Shown: positions 11,336-21,960, counted from the first letter of the stretch. The stretch: 64,000 nt of DNA from Aradus depressus (GCA_963662175.1 OY759225.1:18711601-18775600), one strand, 5' to 3'. The notes: generated by a model not told the origin, from the letters alone. Made by a program: numbers and translations.

Positions 11336-11750
11336 ATTTTAGTCAAAAATACATTTTAGTCATTTGGGGACAATTCCTGAGTCTTGGAGATCATTTCTGA
11401 CTCAGTACCTCCATTGAAACTTTAGCAGCTCCATTCTTCCTTTCCTTAGAAAAATGTTTTTAGTTAAAAATGGATTTTAGTCATTTGGAGACAATTCCTG
11501 AGTCTTGGAGATCATTTCTGACTCAGTACATCCATTGAAACTTTAGCAGCTCCATTCTTCCTTTCCTTAGAAAAATGTTTTTAGTTAAAAATGGATTTTA
11601 GTCAGTTGGGAACAATTCATTAGTCTTGGAGATAATTCCTGAGTCTTGGATACAATTACTGACTCAATACATCCATTGAAACTCACACTTGTTTAGCATC
11701 TCCATGCTCCATTCTTACTTTGATATATTAGATAAAAATGGATTTTAGAC
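11336..11750. repeat. 121-bp tandem repeat, about three copies
   Basis: The phrase CATTTGG.GACAATTCCTGA recurs at 11361, 11482 and (diverged) 11603, giving a period of 121 bp. Units one and two differ at a handful of positions. The third has an internal duplication of GAGTCTTGGA and decays into flanking DNA. Non-coding. Confidence 0.85.
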
Positions 11751-12079
11751 ACTTTGAATGCGTAAATTGGCGAGTTTGGCGTAGATGCTTGTGTATCTCT
11801 ATGCTACAACTGTGTAAACGATGCAAGTTGTTTGGAAGGCCTAAAACCTAAAACCTGTTGACATATTACAAGTTTGTTAATCCTCTTACAAGGGGTCTTC
11901 ATCCCTTGCCATCAGATCCCGAAGTTCGGAAGTACCGATATTGACAAACACAAGCTTATATATACTCAGTTTACAGAGGATTACGTCGTACTTATTGGGA
12001 GCCTCTTCTACTTGTCCAATGGGATAGGTGCTATTAGGGTTGCCAGGGTGTAATTTGCCAATGATCGGTACCTGATTGG
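11751..12079. other. Unassigned stretch
   Basis: No coding frame or repeat boundary recognised. Confidence 0.35.
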
Positions 12080-12475
12080 AATGAATATGTCACATGTGCT
12101 AACTTAAATCTGATTAGATTTTGGCCGAAATCGAATGAATAATGAGTACAAAAGCACGTTAATCCATAACAGTTCTGAGAAGAAAACCGATACAGACGAC
12201 ATTGACTCATATTCAGATACCCGGCACGCATGTCGAAAATAATTTCCCTCATTGAGGTAAATATAAATTCTGTATGGAAACCTGTTGCTTGGGGATTTTC
12301 TTGTTTCAAAGTCATTTGACATAGCAATGACGTTAGTGCGTGTGTATATGGTAGGAGCTTCCTGCGCGCTCTTACGCAGAAACTATTGTAGCTATACATT
12401 TGAAATTTTATATGGAGATGTTACAAGTGCTTAGATCTGATTGGATTTTGGTCGAAATCAGACTAAAATTAAGAC
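12080..12475. repeat. Dispersed repeat Y, second copy
   Basis: Matches 825-1015 and 1455-1500 in order (GTCACATGTGCTAACTT, GAGTACAAAAGCACGTTAA, CACGCATGTCG, GGAAACCTGTTGCTTGGG). A second partial start occurs near 12420. The 121-codon reverse frame at 12034-12399 lies wholly within the repeat and shows no domain. Confidence 0.55.
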
Positions 12476-12479
12476 CAGT

Positions 12480-12960
12480 TTACTTTGGGGCTTAACCCGA
12501 CTTGCCGACTTCCAGTGGAGGCCACGACACCGGTTCGCCGAATTGTCGGGGAAGAGGGCCTGTGTTTATTTATTTAAAAGTGTGTTGATGTGATATTGGC
12601 GGCGCTGCTTGGCGCGCCGAGAGAGCTCGGGATAAATGTGGGCGCTGGCTGGATGTAGTACGGTGGCGCGCAGGGGGAAACCACGCAGTGTTAAAGTGCT
12701 TTCTTTTTTCTCCGCCAGGAGGCGACAAATCGGCTGAACACTGGGTAGCCGGTTTCTGTCACCAGCTGCCATAGATCGAGTCCCAGGTACGTTCCTGTCC
12801 CCTGCGTATCAACTCCATAGCTTAAAGCTTGGAGTTAATATCTCCATGACCTTATAGTATCTGGAACATCCAGTGGTCAGTACCCATGTAGAGTCCAGAT
12901 GTACCCGGATTTGCGGGAAGTATGCTTAGGTCGTTCGGCCATCCGACCATCGTTGCCATC
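12480..12960. other. GC-rich island of unknown origin
   Basis: About 12500-12790 is strikingly GC-rich compared with its surroundings and contains GGCGGCGCTG, GGCGCGCCGAG and GGTGGCGCGCAGG. No frame shows a known domain. It could be an LTR or untranslated remnant of a retroelement, but I see no primer-binding site or paired LTR, so the class stays open. Confidence 0.35.
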
Positions 12961-12964
12961 TCTC

Positions 12965-13180
12965 CATGAAATTCCATATTTAAAGTCAAGACCCAATGGG
13001 GTCGTAACCTGTCAAAGATCTGCGATATTGACTAAAGGTAAGAGGGGGTTTTCAGGGGAGGATTACAAAATTTAGTATGAGGATTTAGGAGAACCTATGT
13101 AAATCAACTGCTGAATATTAGGATATTAGTGTAAACGGTCAATTGGTTTTGGAGAGGGAGCGAAAATTTAATTGATACTG
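12965..13180 (+). repeat. Family X copy
   Basis: Forward X landmarks: AAAATTTAGTATGAGGATTT, TAAATCAACT, AAACGGTCAATTGGTTTTGG, GGGAGCGAAAATTTAATTGA. The terminal hairpin is missing. Confidence 0.65.
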
Positions 13181-13460
13181 TTGTTCATTCGTGGGCTTGC
13201 TGCTGCGAACGGAGGCTTTAAGGCATATAGAGTAAAAGAGCAGAACGCGAAGATCAAAGGGGAGTTGCCTGTGTTGTGGTTTTGACTTCATGGTAAAATG
13301 TGAAGACAACTTGTAAATATTTGTACTCTCTTAGTATTATAGACGTAAATCTTCCTAAAAATAAAATTAGTAAAAAAATAAAATAAGAATAAAAACACGG
13401 AGACCTCTACCGGATACGCTGCGAAAGGAAACAAAAAAAAACTCCATTTAGGCCTGGCAC
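13180..13460. other. Unassigned AT-rich stretch
   Basis: No feature recognised between two X copies. Confidence 0.35.
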
Positions 13461-13467
13461 CAAAATT

Positions 13468-13990
13468 ATGGGCGAATCACCAGCAATGTACTTCCCCAGC
13501 GCGAATTAATTACTTTTCCGCTTTTTTGAAACCGGTTTTGATTTGGTTGAAAATTAATAGGTGTCTTACTCAGTAACTGGAAAGTTTCGCCCTTTTTAAT
13601 TAGCCACTCCTTTGCCCATATGGATTTCTTCCTTTTGCTATTTTCTATTACCAAAACTGTCGCTAACGCAACCGACAGCTCCATAGCTACGATCGTGTAG
13701 GGGCATCGTCGGTTCGTGCAAAACCGACGTTTTTCCCCCACTATTTTTCGTCCATCCACCCGATGGTTTGGACCGATGAAAAACACAAAAACTCTAATAA
13801 CTGCTGTCGTAATGAATGTAATGACAAGAAATTTCATATGACGACTGTAAGGACGACACATATTTTAAGGGGAGAGGGGCTTAACTCCAAAATCCTAATA
13901 GCTGCTGATGTAATGGATGTATCGACACAAAATTTAGCTTTAGAGGGAGAGCGAAAACTTAATTAATTCTTGCTAGGGAAGTACATAGCC
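13468..13990. repeat. Two family X ends in inverted arrangement
   Basis: Left end in reverse sense (GAATCACC, GTACTTCCCCAGC, GAATTAAT, CGCTTTTTTG) and right end in forward sense (GGGAGAGCGAAAACTTAATT, GGGAAGTACAT). The middle reads toward each other, so the whole resembles a large imperfect palindrome built from two X copies. The overlapping opposite-strand frames at 13466-13861 and 13763-13966 are by-products. Confidence 0.6.
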
Positions 13991-14342
13991 CCATAACATT
14001 TTTGAGTTCTTATGAATATACAAAAACAATTGACTTGATACTTTCAACTATAACCCCCCAGATGTTCCTATATTCTTCCAAAGTATTAGGTCCGTAAGTA
14101 GGTGCGGGTTTGGACATAATGGTGTGTAACACTCTTTCCTGGGTCACGCCATCTTTTGGTCACGAAGTCGTTTCTCCTTTCCCAAATTGGTTGAAAAATA
14201 TTTTAGTTAAAATTTCATACTGAGTTATAAACAAATATTGAAAGGCTTTCAGCTCTAAGAAGACTTCTGTGTGATGAGAGGCTAACGTTAACGTTGGGAC
14301 TTTTTTAGTTAAATAAATGTTAATTTATGAATATCAATTATA

Positions 14343-14623
14343 GGTTAGGTTTTATGACTCATGCCCTTTAACTACGAGGTCATATCGCCTACTACCAGAG
14401 CGCTCTTTCGTCACTCTGATGGATATGAGCCCGACTCTATTGTGAGAGTCCTAAATTTTGCCTTTCCTAAATTTTTATTCACCTAGAGCAGGGGTCTTTA
14501 ACGAGTACCTGACATCGTACAGGCCCAGGACCATCGCTTAACGTCCCATCTGAAGGACGGCGAGCTTAAGTTTATTTTACCTCCCAGATAAAATAAACTA
14601 AGGGCCCCGGTCGGGTTTCGAAG
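14343..14623 (-). mobile_element. SINE-A, 5'-truncated with perfect TSD
   Basis: Body and tail are present, but the head stops inside the B box region (GGGTTTCGAAG). A perfect 11-bp TSD (TATCAATTATA) lies at 14332-14342 and 14624-14634, so the truncation happened during reverse transcription, not later. It cannot be transcribed from an internal promoter. Confidence 0.93.
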
Positions 14624-14714
14624 TATCAATTATATATTTTTTATTAATATTATTATATTTAATTTATTTCAATATATTTTATACCTGCTTTTAAAGGAAC
14701 TATTATTTCATAGT

Positions 14715-14945
14715 TTTTACTTACGCAATTATACGAAGTATAGGCGAAGTTATGTAAAAGGTAAAAAATTCGTCGAGGAGTTTTCAACGGAATTTCATGT
14801 TTTCCGACCTCTAGTTTCTATTTATACTCTATACTCTATCTCTGTGCTAGATTTCAAAAATTTTTACATTGAATAGTTTCAGAGAAAATCGCCTGTGACA
14901 GACGGACGGACACCGAAGTGATTCCATAAAAAAAACTAATTCCAT
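14715..14945 (+). repeat. Family X head plus dispersed repeat Z
   Basis: X head from 14720 (TATACGAAGTATAGGCGAAG, TTATGTAAAAGG, TTCGTCGAGGAGTTTTCAAC). From 14843 the text AGAAAATCGCCTGTGACAGA and GACACCGAAGTGATTCCATA appears in inverted form at 49920-50005, defining repeat Z. Confidence 0.55.
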
Positions 14946-15004
14946 TTTGCTAATTTGCTACGGAACACAAAAAATGGCTGCCTCACGTTGCAATGATTTA
15001 ATTG

Positions 15005-15300
15005 ACATATAATAGAATAGGTGGGGACGCTATTGACTGTTGGGTCTCATTTCTCATTGAGTATATAGACGTTTTCCTATCTGGCCGTCGAACCGTTTAA
15101 TCTAATATATATAATTAATTAATAATATATATATATATATATATATGTATAATTTATTGGTATCCTTGATGTCATCCTATATCCTATTCATCAATGACGC
15201 TCCTTCGCTGTTTGTTGATCCTCACTTCAAACGATCCATACAGATGATGTATGTGTTAATATTTTTATTCTCATCCCATCGCCCATCCATTTTGGTTATA
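15005..15300 (+). pseudogene. Degraded LINE reverse transcriptase fragment
   Basis: Before an AT microsatellite, a frame reads SFLIEYIDVFLSGRRT. After it, a frame reads SSYILFINDAPSLFVDP, which resembles the SP.LF.IFINDLP motif of non-LTR reverse transcriptases. Slightly downstream in another frame, IHTDDVCV occupies the position of the catalytic YADD box, with the tyrosine and alanine lost. Frameshifts and the AT insertion show it is dead. The clade is probably Jockey-like. Confidence 0.55.
15118..15146. repeat. (AT)n microsatellite
   Basis: Short pure dinucleotide run lying inside the LINE fragment. Confidence 0.8.
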
Positions 15301-15399
15301 TTTATTCTTGTTATTATGTTATACACATTTACAAATTTGAAAAAAGTCATTCATAAATCATCGGCAATTTACTTTAAGTTTCCAGTCTCCCTTTGAACC

Positions 15400-16025
15400 T
15401 AAGTTACTCAGAAAATTAATAGATGTTGACTTGTGACTTTCGAATCGTTATACTAAATTTTATGATACATTCATTATATCAACAGTTATCTGGATTTTTG
15501 AGTTGAGCTAACCTTCCTCTGATCTCCTTCCCCTCTCTTCGACTGTTTTGTTTGAATATTGATTGGTATTGTTTTATGACTCATGCCCGGGCTTTAACTA
15601 CGAGGTCATATCGCCTACTACCAGAGCGCTTTTTCGTCACTCTGGTGGACATGAGCCCGACTCTACTCTGGGAGTCCTAAATTTTGCCTACCCTTAAATT
15701 TTTATTCACCTAGAGTAGATATCTTTAACGAGTGCCTGACATCGTACAGACTCGGGACCATCGCTTAACGTCCCATCCGAAGGACGGCGTGCTTAAGTTT
15801 ATTTTACCTCCCAAATAAAATAAACTAAGAGGTCGGGTTTCGAACCCACGATCTTGAGCAGAAGCCAAGCACGCATACCACTGAGCTACCGGCGCCCTCG
15901 AATATTGATAGGAATTGTTCTTATGGGGTTTTAAATTTACATAAAAAATTTCATGTCAATACATTTGTTACTTCGGTAGTTATTGGTGTGTTTTTTCCCC
16001 CTTCTGCTGGTTTAATATGTGAATC
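15400..16025 (-). repeat. Family X copy, split by SINE-A
   Basis: Reverse X text before (ACTAAATTTTATGATACATT, TTTTTGAGTTGAGCT) and after (TTATGGGGTTTTAAATT, TTTCATGTCAATACATTTGT) the SINE at 15574-15899. The joined flanks read as continuous X. Confidence 0.65.
15574..15899 (-). mobile_element. SINE-A with 20-bp TSD
   Basis: Near full-length reverse copy lacking the AACCT tail. The TSD begins GAATATTGAT and spans 20 bp (15554-15573 and 15900-15919) with two mismatches. Small deletions affect the head between the A and B boxes. Confidence 0.93.
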
Positions 16026-16160
16026 CAGAACCAGTTAACAATTTTTGGTATTATGAACGACAATTAACAATTTATTATATTATGAACGACAGTTAACAAT
16101 GTATGATATGAACTTGAATGAAATAAAACTAGTTTATTTGTGGTATTGTCTAATTTCACA

Positions 16161-16638
16161 TCATATATATATATAAAGCTGAAAATGTCTGTGCGTGGTA
16201 CCGCTATAACTCACGAACGGCTTGATGGATTTGATTAATTTTTTTTTTAATTTGTTCGTCATTGTCTGTGGAAGGTTATAGGCGTATTAGTACCTCAATA
16301 TCTGGTCCATCCCAGCATCCACCCACGCAATCTTTGTAACTCAAAACCACTGCAATGATTAATGAGGAATCTTTTTGAATAGATAAGTTTTATCTACCGG
16401 AAGGTTAAGGTCTATTTTTTAATCAACCCCTGGTCCATCCTAGCATCCACTCACGCAATCTTTGTAACTCGAAAACCATTGCAAAGATTACTACAGTTGA
16501 AGGACTATAAGCCTCATTCCGTATGAATAATTGAAAATTATAACATCATGAATGTACTGTCGATGAACTGAATTGCCTTATAGGAGATATTGGGAGAAAA
16601 GTCAAAGTTCCCCGGGCAACGCCGGGTATTACTGCTAG
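16161..16638 (+). mobile_element. Non-autonomous Helitron-like element
   Basis: Begins TCATATATATATATAAAGCT after an A, and ends with the hairpin CCCGGGCAACGCCGGG, an 8-base spacer and CTAG before a T. This is the standard Helitron architecture: 5'-TC, 3' hairpin then CTRR, insertion between A and T, no TIR, no TSD. The interior has two similar blocks (GGTCCATCC, CCCACGCAATCTTTGTAACT), so it is internally duplicated. Relatives lie at 47752-48104 and 60637-61033. No Rep/helicase coding is present. Confidence 0.88.
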
Positions 16639-16650
16639 TAATATTTATAC

Positions 16651-16688
16651 ATGGGAGTATTTTCGGTATTTCTACCATCCTCAGCCGA
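16651..16688 (-). ncRNA. Hammerhead-like motif, family D (copy 1)
   Basis: On the reverse strand: CTGAGGA (fits CUGANGA), T, stem II GGTA/TACC with a GAAA loop, GAAA, a short stem III segment ATAC, then the TC cleavage site and CCC, which can pair with the GG before the core. It lies 13 bp after the Helitron end. Relatives at 17905-17995, 30511-30550 and 47662-47706. Confidence 0.5.
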
Positions 16689-16798
16689 AAGCATAAGAGA
16701 TTAGACTAACTAAAATATTTCAGAATGCCAGCCAATTTTGTCAGTCAATTTAATTTATGATATTATGAACGGCATTAACAATTTATGGTATTATAACA

Positions 16799-16866
16799 GT
16801 TTATCTGGGAGGTAAAATAAACTTAAGCATGTCGTCCTTCGGATGGGATGTTAAGCGATGTTCCCG
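16799..16866 (+). mobile_element. SINE-A body fragment
   Basis: About 68 bp of SINE body only (TTATCTGGGAGGTAAAATAA to GTTAAGCGATG), with neither head nor tail. Confidence 0.8.
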
Positions 16867-16869
16867 ATC

Positions 16870-17626
16870 GGTTGATTGGTTTTGGAGCGAGCGTGAAAAT
16901 ATTGTTGAGTATTTTGAGCTGGGGAGGTACATCTCCGGTGATTTATAATGATTTTTTTTTTTACTTTTCATTGTATTTTGTTTTATTTGAACGAAGTTGT
17001 GAAAGTTTTAAATCTTTCTTTTCAAAGGGTATTATATATAATTTGACTTATCTTGATTTCGGCCATAGTTGACGGTTCACGCAAGGCCAAGTCACGTAAG
17101 TTGAGGACGTTGTCCTAATCATGGTGTGTTATCAGCGGTGTTGAGCCACCTGTTTCCTGGCCTGCCCACTTCAAGGTTTACAGATAAGCTTCCACTCCGT
17201 TTTTTTTTTTTTTCTTTCTTTGTCATTCCTAAATTTGCTTATGAGGACACGCAATCTAAAGCAGTATATTTAATCCACTAGCCATTTGATCATTTCTAAT
17301 TAACCATAGTTGTGTAATTTTGTGCAAAATCCTCAATCGCACGGTATTAGGCATCGCCGGCTTGGAGGAACAGTTGAGCTGGATCTAATGGTCTTCCAGG
17401 GGAAGATTCTTTGTAGGATTATAGGGATCAGGAGAGAAGCGCGTAATAACCGGGAAAACATAAAAATGTATTTACACCATTTTTTAGAATAAAATATATA
17501 AACTTATCGATAAACCTGCATTTTATCCACGTTATCAAAAAAAGCATGGAATTTCGGAAGCCCAGAATTCATGCATGCATTCCTGCAGGTTAATATGTTC
17601 TGGAACGTCGAGTGATAACTTGATCT
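16870..17626. other. Unassigned stretch
   Basis: Short frames at 16848-17072 and 17310-17492 show no domain. A poly-T tract lies near 17200. Nothing else recognised. Confidence 0.35.
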
Positions 17627-17629
17627 AAA

Positions 17630-17830
17630 ACATAGTTGTCGGTGAATCACCGTTTATGTACTTCCACAGCACAAATTATTCAATTAAGTTTTCGCTCTCT
17701 CTCCAAAGCCAATCGACAGTTTGTGCTAAAGTTCAATATTTTATTTAAATGGTGGCTTCTGAATCCTCAAACTAAATTTTGTGTAGATACATTCATTAAA
17801 TCGGCAGTTATTAGGGTTGATACTTAACAT
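17630..17830 (-). repeat. Family X copy with intact terminal hairpin
   Basis: Begins GTCGGTGAATCACCG (a self-complementary terminus), then GTACTTCCACAGCAC, TTAAGTTTTCGCTCT, and later CTAAATTTTGTGTAGATACA. This gives the canonical order of the X end. Confidence 0.75.
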
Positions 17831-17876
17831 TTTTTTCAGAGATATTGTGAAACATTTCATTTAAAATATTTATTTT

Positions 17877-18004
17877 GAAAATATTGTCTATTTCACAAAA
17901 TATATGGGAATACTTTCGGTACACTGTATTTGTTAATTCGTGGCCGACGATGGTAGCAATACAGAAAGTACTCCCATATATTTTGCGAAATAGACACTAT
18001 TTTT
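17877..18004. repeat. Foldback element bearing degenerate family D hammerheads
   Basis: Two arms of about 44 bp (17877-17920 and 17961-18004) are inverted copies with a few mismatches: TTGTCTATTTCACAAAATAT against ATATTTTGCGAAATAGACAC. The loop is about 40 nt. The right arm contains a degraded hammerhead (CCGACGATGGTAGCAATAC then GAAAGTAC and TCCC). The inverted pairing parallels the family B elements. Confidence 0.65.
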
Positions 18005-18074
18005 AAAAAAAGATATGTTCTTCTGTATACTTTTTAGTCATTAGAGTATTGTGAGTCAGACCACCATTCTCATG

Positions 18075-18600
18075 TCCCCTCTTCATTCAACTGATTCCTG
18101 CGGGAAATGAATAGGTGTTATCCTTATATGGCTTTGAATATACATATCAAATTTCATGTCAATACATCCGATTACATCGGCAATTATTAGAGTTTATGTA
18201 TTAAGCCTCCTCCCTAATCCGTCCTTCTCTTTGCCCAATTCGGCAGAAAAACAGTAGGTGTCGTCCTACATAAAAAATTTTGTGGCGAAACGATCACCAA
18301 AACGCACTACTAGTAGCAGCGAAAGTATTAAAGGTATTTTGGCTAAACGGCTCAACTTGTTTTAAATATATTTTTTGCTTTGTACTCAATATAAATGTAG
18401 AATTGATATGACACTCGTTTTTTTTTTTTTTTAATTGTAAATTTTGAATTTTAGATTTTTTTTTTCTTTCTTAAATTTACAGACTTTTTTTTTCACATTT
18501 TGGAATCAGGAGATTGGAAAATATTAAATTCCGTTGAAACTCTGCATCGCATTTCTAACCAATTACATAACTTCCCCTATACTTCATATAGCTGGTGAAG
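18075..18600 (-). repeat. Two family X pieces
   Basis: 18075-18285 holds the middle of X (TCATGTCAATACATCCGATT, TTAAGCCTCCTCCCTAATCC). 18480-18600 holds the opposite terminus (CATAACTTCCCCTATACTTC, ATATAGCTGG). Between them is T-rich DNA. Confidence 0.6.
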
Positions 18601-18744
18601 TAAATATACTAAAATATCTCAAAACAAAGTACAACTGATTTTCTAGTTAGATTATCTCGAAAGCATATGTAAACCGGTCAATTAATCGATTTCAGATACA
18701 CAATTAATGGAGGTCATTTCCAATAGAGAAAAGGTTAAAAAGTC

Positions 18745-19112
18745 GTCTCGGTGGATCACCGGCTATGTACTTCCTCAGCACGAATTAATCAATTATGTTT
18801 TCGCTCTCCCTCCAAAGTTAATTGATCGTTCGCTAAAACTCAATATTTGACTTACATAGTATAGTAGACATCAGTCGATGATAGGGAATAGTAGACTCCG
18901 GCTGGAGCGTAGAGCTTTGGTCGCATGGTCTCACCATGGTTTGCGGGTTCAACTTCGAATCCCGTATGGGAGAGAATTTTATTTCGTGAATAAAACTTCC
19001 TTCCGGGGCAATGGATGTTGTAAAAAAATAAACAAAAAATAATCCCCCCATAATGCTGAAAATTAATAGATGTCCTTATAGGGTTTTGAAATTACATATG
19101 AAATTTCATGCA
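18745..19112 (-). repeat. Family X copy, split by SINE-B
   Basis: Reverse X terminus (GGATCACCGGCTATGTACTT, CGCTCTCCCTCC) to about 18860, resuming at 19055 with GCTGAAAATTAATAGATGTC. The interruption is the minisatellite/SINE-B composite at 18865-19045. The copy at 21962-22375 is interrupted at the same X position by the same composite, so the two loci descend from one insertion. Confidence 0.65.
18885..19045 (+). mobile_element. SINE-B fragment
   Basis: Shares GTAGAGCTTTGGTCGCATGG, then a B box-like GGTTC...TTCGAATCCCG, and the body words TTTTATTTCGTGAATAAAAC and GGGGCAATGGATGT with the better copy at 22822-22938. The 5' part is modified. Confidence 0.6.
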
Positions 19113-19172
19113 TGGAGAAAAATATATTCTTGCGGCAAGAATGATATTGATACAAGTAAGAAACTAGCAGGT

Positions 19173-19275
19173 GTTAGGGAATAGTAGACACCACTAGGTG
19201 ATAGGGAATAGTAGACACCACTAGGTGATAGAGAATAGTAGTCACCAGTCCGGTGATAGGGTATAGTAGTCACAT
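19173..19275. repeat. 27-bp minisatellite
   Basis: About four units around GGTGATAGGGAATAGTAGAC. Related single or double units lie at 18865-18900, 19437-19460 and 22100-22160, so the unit has spread. The reverse frame (YYSLSPSGV repeats) is a by-product. Confidence 0.8.
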
Positions 19276-19386
19276 AAAATAAAATGATAGATAAAACACT
19301 TTTTTTGAACACTTATAAACATATGTTTGTGGAATTAGACAATATAAGTGTTCAAAAAAAGTGTTTTATCTATCATTTTATTTTAT
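19274..19386. repeat. Perfect 44-bp inverted repeat with 25-nt loop
   Basis: 19274-19317 and 19343-19386 are exact reverse complements over 44 bp (core AATGATAGATAAAACAC). The loop contains TTTGTGGAATTAGACAA. It could fold into a long perfect hairpin in DNA or RNA. No protein is encoded. Confidence 0.9.
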
Positions 19387-19775
19387 TTCTTAGTATTTCC
19401 ACTATATCAAAACAGAACGCAAAAAAAGTATTTGGATATAGTAGACACCACTAGGTGATTCTTTCGATGAGAACGGAGTTCTACTTTCCAAGCTATACTT
19501 ACAACGTATGAAGAATGTTTTTTAATTTTATTTTGTAAGAAGATATCTTCTTGTCGCAAAAATAGTTTTCTCCCCCTTTTCTGTGTTCAAAATTCCGAAA
19601 TGAAATGTACAAGAAGATAATGGAAAAAAAAGTTTCTTTCACTTCTCTTAATAAATGCATGACACTGAGCGGGGACAACTTTTTTAATCAACAAAGAAGT
19701 AATAATATAATATTTTTGACTTACGGAATCCTTAAGAATATAATAAAGTTGTAGGTGAATCACCGTTTATGTATT

Positions 19776-21382
19776 GGCGATTCTCTGTAAACTCGTAAAC
19801 GGCTGTCCGGACCGAGTTTAAAAAAAAATAATAAAGCATAGAAATATAATTATGCCTCTTAATTTAAATTAAACGCTGAACTTTATAGTGCTATTATAGG
19901 TTAGGTTAGGTTAGGTTTTATGACTCATGGCCGGGCTTTAACAACGAGGTCATATCGCCTACTACCAGAGCGCTCTTTCGTCACTCTGGTGGACATGAGC
20001 CCGACTCTACTGTGGGAGTCCTAAATTTTGCCTAACCTAAATTTTTATTCATCTAGGATAAGGGTCTTTAACGAGTACCTGACATCGTACAGGCTCGGGA
20101 CCATCGCTTAACGTCCCATCCGAAGGACGGCGTGCTTAAATTTATTTTACCTCCCAGATAAAATAAACTAAGGGCCTCGGTCGGGTTACGAACCCACGAC
20201 CTTGAGCTCAGAAGTCAAGCACGCATACCAAGTGCTATTATATTTATAACGATAACAATTTTTCTTTTTTTCTAAAAAATATTGAAGCCCTAAAAACACA
20301 GTCCCCTGGCTGTCCCATTTCACGGATTCCCACTTTAGGATAATATTTAAAAAAAAACTATGAACACTAAATAAATTTTGCAGTTCATATCTAAAAATAG
20401 AACAATTAATTTATATTTATGTCATAAAACAAGGTGTAGTTTCTTATTTTTTAAATGTAATAATGTCATGTTAATGTTGTCCGAAGTTTTCTTAGACAGT
20501 TCCCTGTCTAAAATGTAAACCTAAAATAGAAAAAATCTGTTATGTTTACAAACGTTTTTTTAGAGTGAAATGAAACGCAACCAGTGTGAAGTTAGTAACA
20601 CTGTCGAGAACGGCGTCAGATTTTTATTTAGTGTCCGAGCCCAATTTGTGGTGTGAGTATGCGTATTGTTCGTTGCGACATACAGTCCCCTGGTAAGTGA
20701 TTTTAATAATGTTAATTAGATTAAATATTTATATAAATTGTCTGTGGTTTGTGTCCAAATTTGTCGGTAGCTTCGTATCGAATCATGTTTCAATAGTTTT
20801 GTAAATATTTTGAAATTAAACCAAAATACACAGTCCCCTGGCAACAGTCCCCTGCCTGGCGTGTGATGTATAAAATACACATTAAAATATTAAGATAAAA
20901 ACATTAAACAATTAATGGTGTAGTGAAGAAGTCGAGGCCTAGCGATGGCGGCGAGCTGTGTAAAAATTACAGGGTGTTTTTTTAGGCTTAAAGAAGTGGT
21001 GAACTGAATTTAAGTGATTTGTTGGTGCTATTAATCCAAAAAGAAGGTACTTTCACTCGTTTATATGTAATGATTGCTGCCCAGAATTATATAACTTAAA
21101 ATTTAAACAAAATGCCCAAAATATAAAACAAAAAGATTGAATTAGTTTAAGAATTTAGTTTTTAGAATTAGTTTAAAAATTTAGCACCTAACAGTCCCCT
21201 GTCGCGATTTATCAGAAAATCTAAAATAACTTAGAAAATTAATATAAATTCAATTGGCCCTCTTGTATACTAAAAGTAACAGTTACTTTCCTAAGCAATA
21301 CTATTATATTATTACGAAAATTCTAAAAAAATATGCCAGGACAGAGTTTGTATGGGCCATTACGAGTTTACAGAGAATCGCC
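19776..21382. mobile_element. TIR element carrying an ACAGTCCCCTG motif array
   Basis: A perfect 23-bp terminal inverted repeat (GGCGATTCTCTGTAAACTCG on the left at 19776, its complement ending at 21382) bounds 1607 bp. Family X text flanks both sides, so it inserted into X. Inside is a younger SINE-A. The remaining roughly 1.26 kb holds ACAGTCCCCTG five times in direct orientation (20298, 20682, 20830, 20844, 21191) plus one variant at 20496. No transposase frame is seen and the class is unassigned. Confidence 0.7.
19899..20230 (-). mobile_element. SINE-A with perfect TSD, nested in TIR element
   Basis: Tail of TTAGG-type pentamers at 19899; ends within the head at ACGCATACCA, so slightly 5'-truncated through the A box. 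A perfect 12-bp TSD (AGTGCTATTATA) lies at 19887-19898 and 20231-20242. Confidence 0.95.
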
Positions 21383-21429
21383 CGTATAGTCATACATTCA
21401 TTACAACGGCAGTTATTACAGTATTTAAG

Positions 21430-21960
21430 CTCGACTTTTCAGTTCTTCTGATTCTTCCTCTACCGCAAAAACGATTGTAGCTATGAACTTAAAATTTGGA
21501 ATGAAGAAGTCACATGTTCTAACTTGGGTCTGATTAGATTTTGGCCGAAATCGAACGAAAAGAGACCACTTTCCCCCCGGGACTTAACTACATTTTACAA
21601 GATACGCTTACAGATGACTTTCTTTCCCCTCCAAGATTATCTCGAAAACTGGTCGACCCAAAAAAGTCCTGTAATGGCCACATCACAATTTTTTTCTGAA
21701 TGAATATTACGCCTATACGAAAACAAAATTATCATTCATTAAGTGGTTAAGAGATATCTAGCTTCTTGTTAATGACATATCTGGTGTAATTAGCTGTTGT
21801 GGTCAGATAGAATCAGAAGAGGTTAGAGGGGGTGGGAGGAGGTCTGGTTTTAGATCAAGTGTTTGTATCTGTGCCAACCTGTGAGTCTCTCTCACCCACA
21901 CAGACAGAACCATTCTGGAGTGTCAGGAGACAGATAACCTGTTACCAGACAGGGATACTG
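21430..21960. repeat. Repeat Y fragment and unassigned DNA
   Basis: 21478-21585 resembles repeat Y (GTCACATGTTCTAACTTGGG, TTGGCCGAAATCGAACGAAA). The rest, including a GA/GT-rich part near 21820-21960, is unassigned. Confidence 0.4.

Noticed and set aside
12034..12399. 121-codon reverse frame
   Set aside because: Wholly inside repeat Y; the copy at 825-1015 does not keep the frame open.
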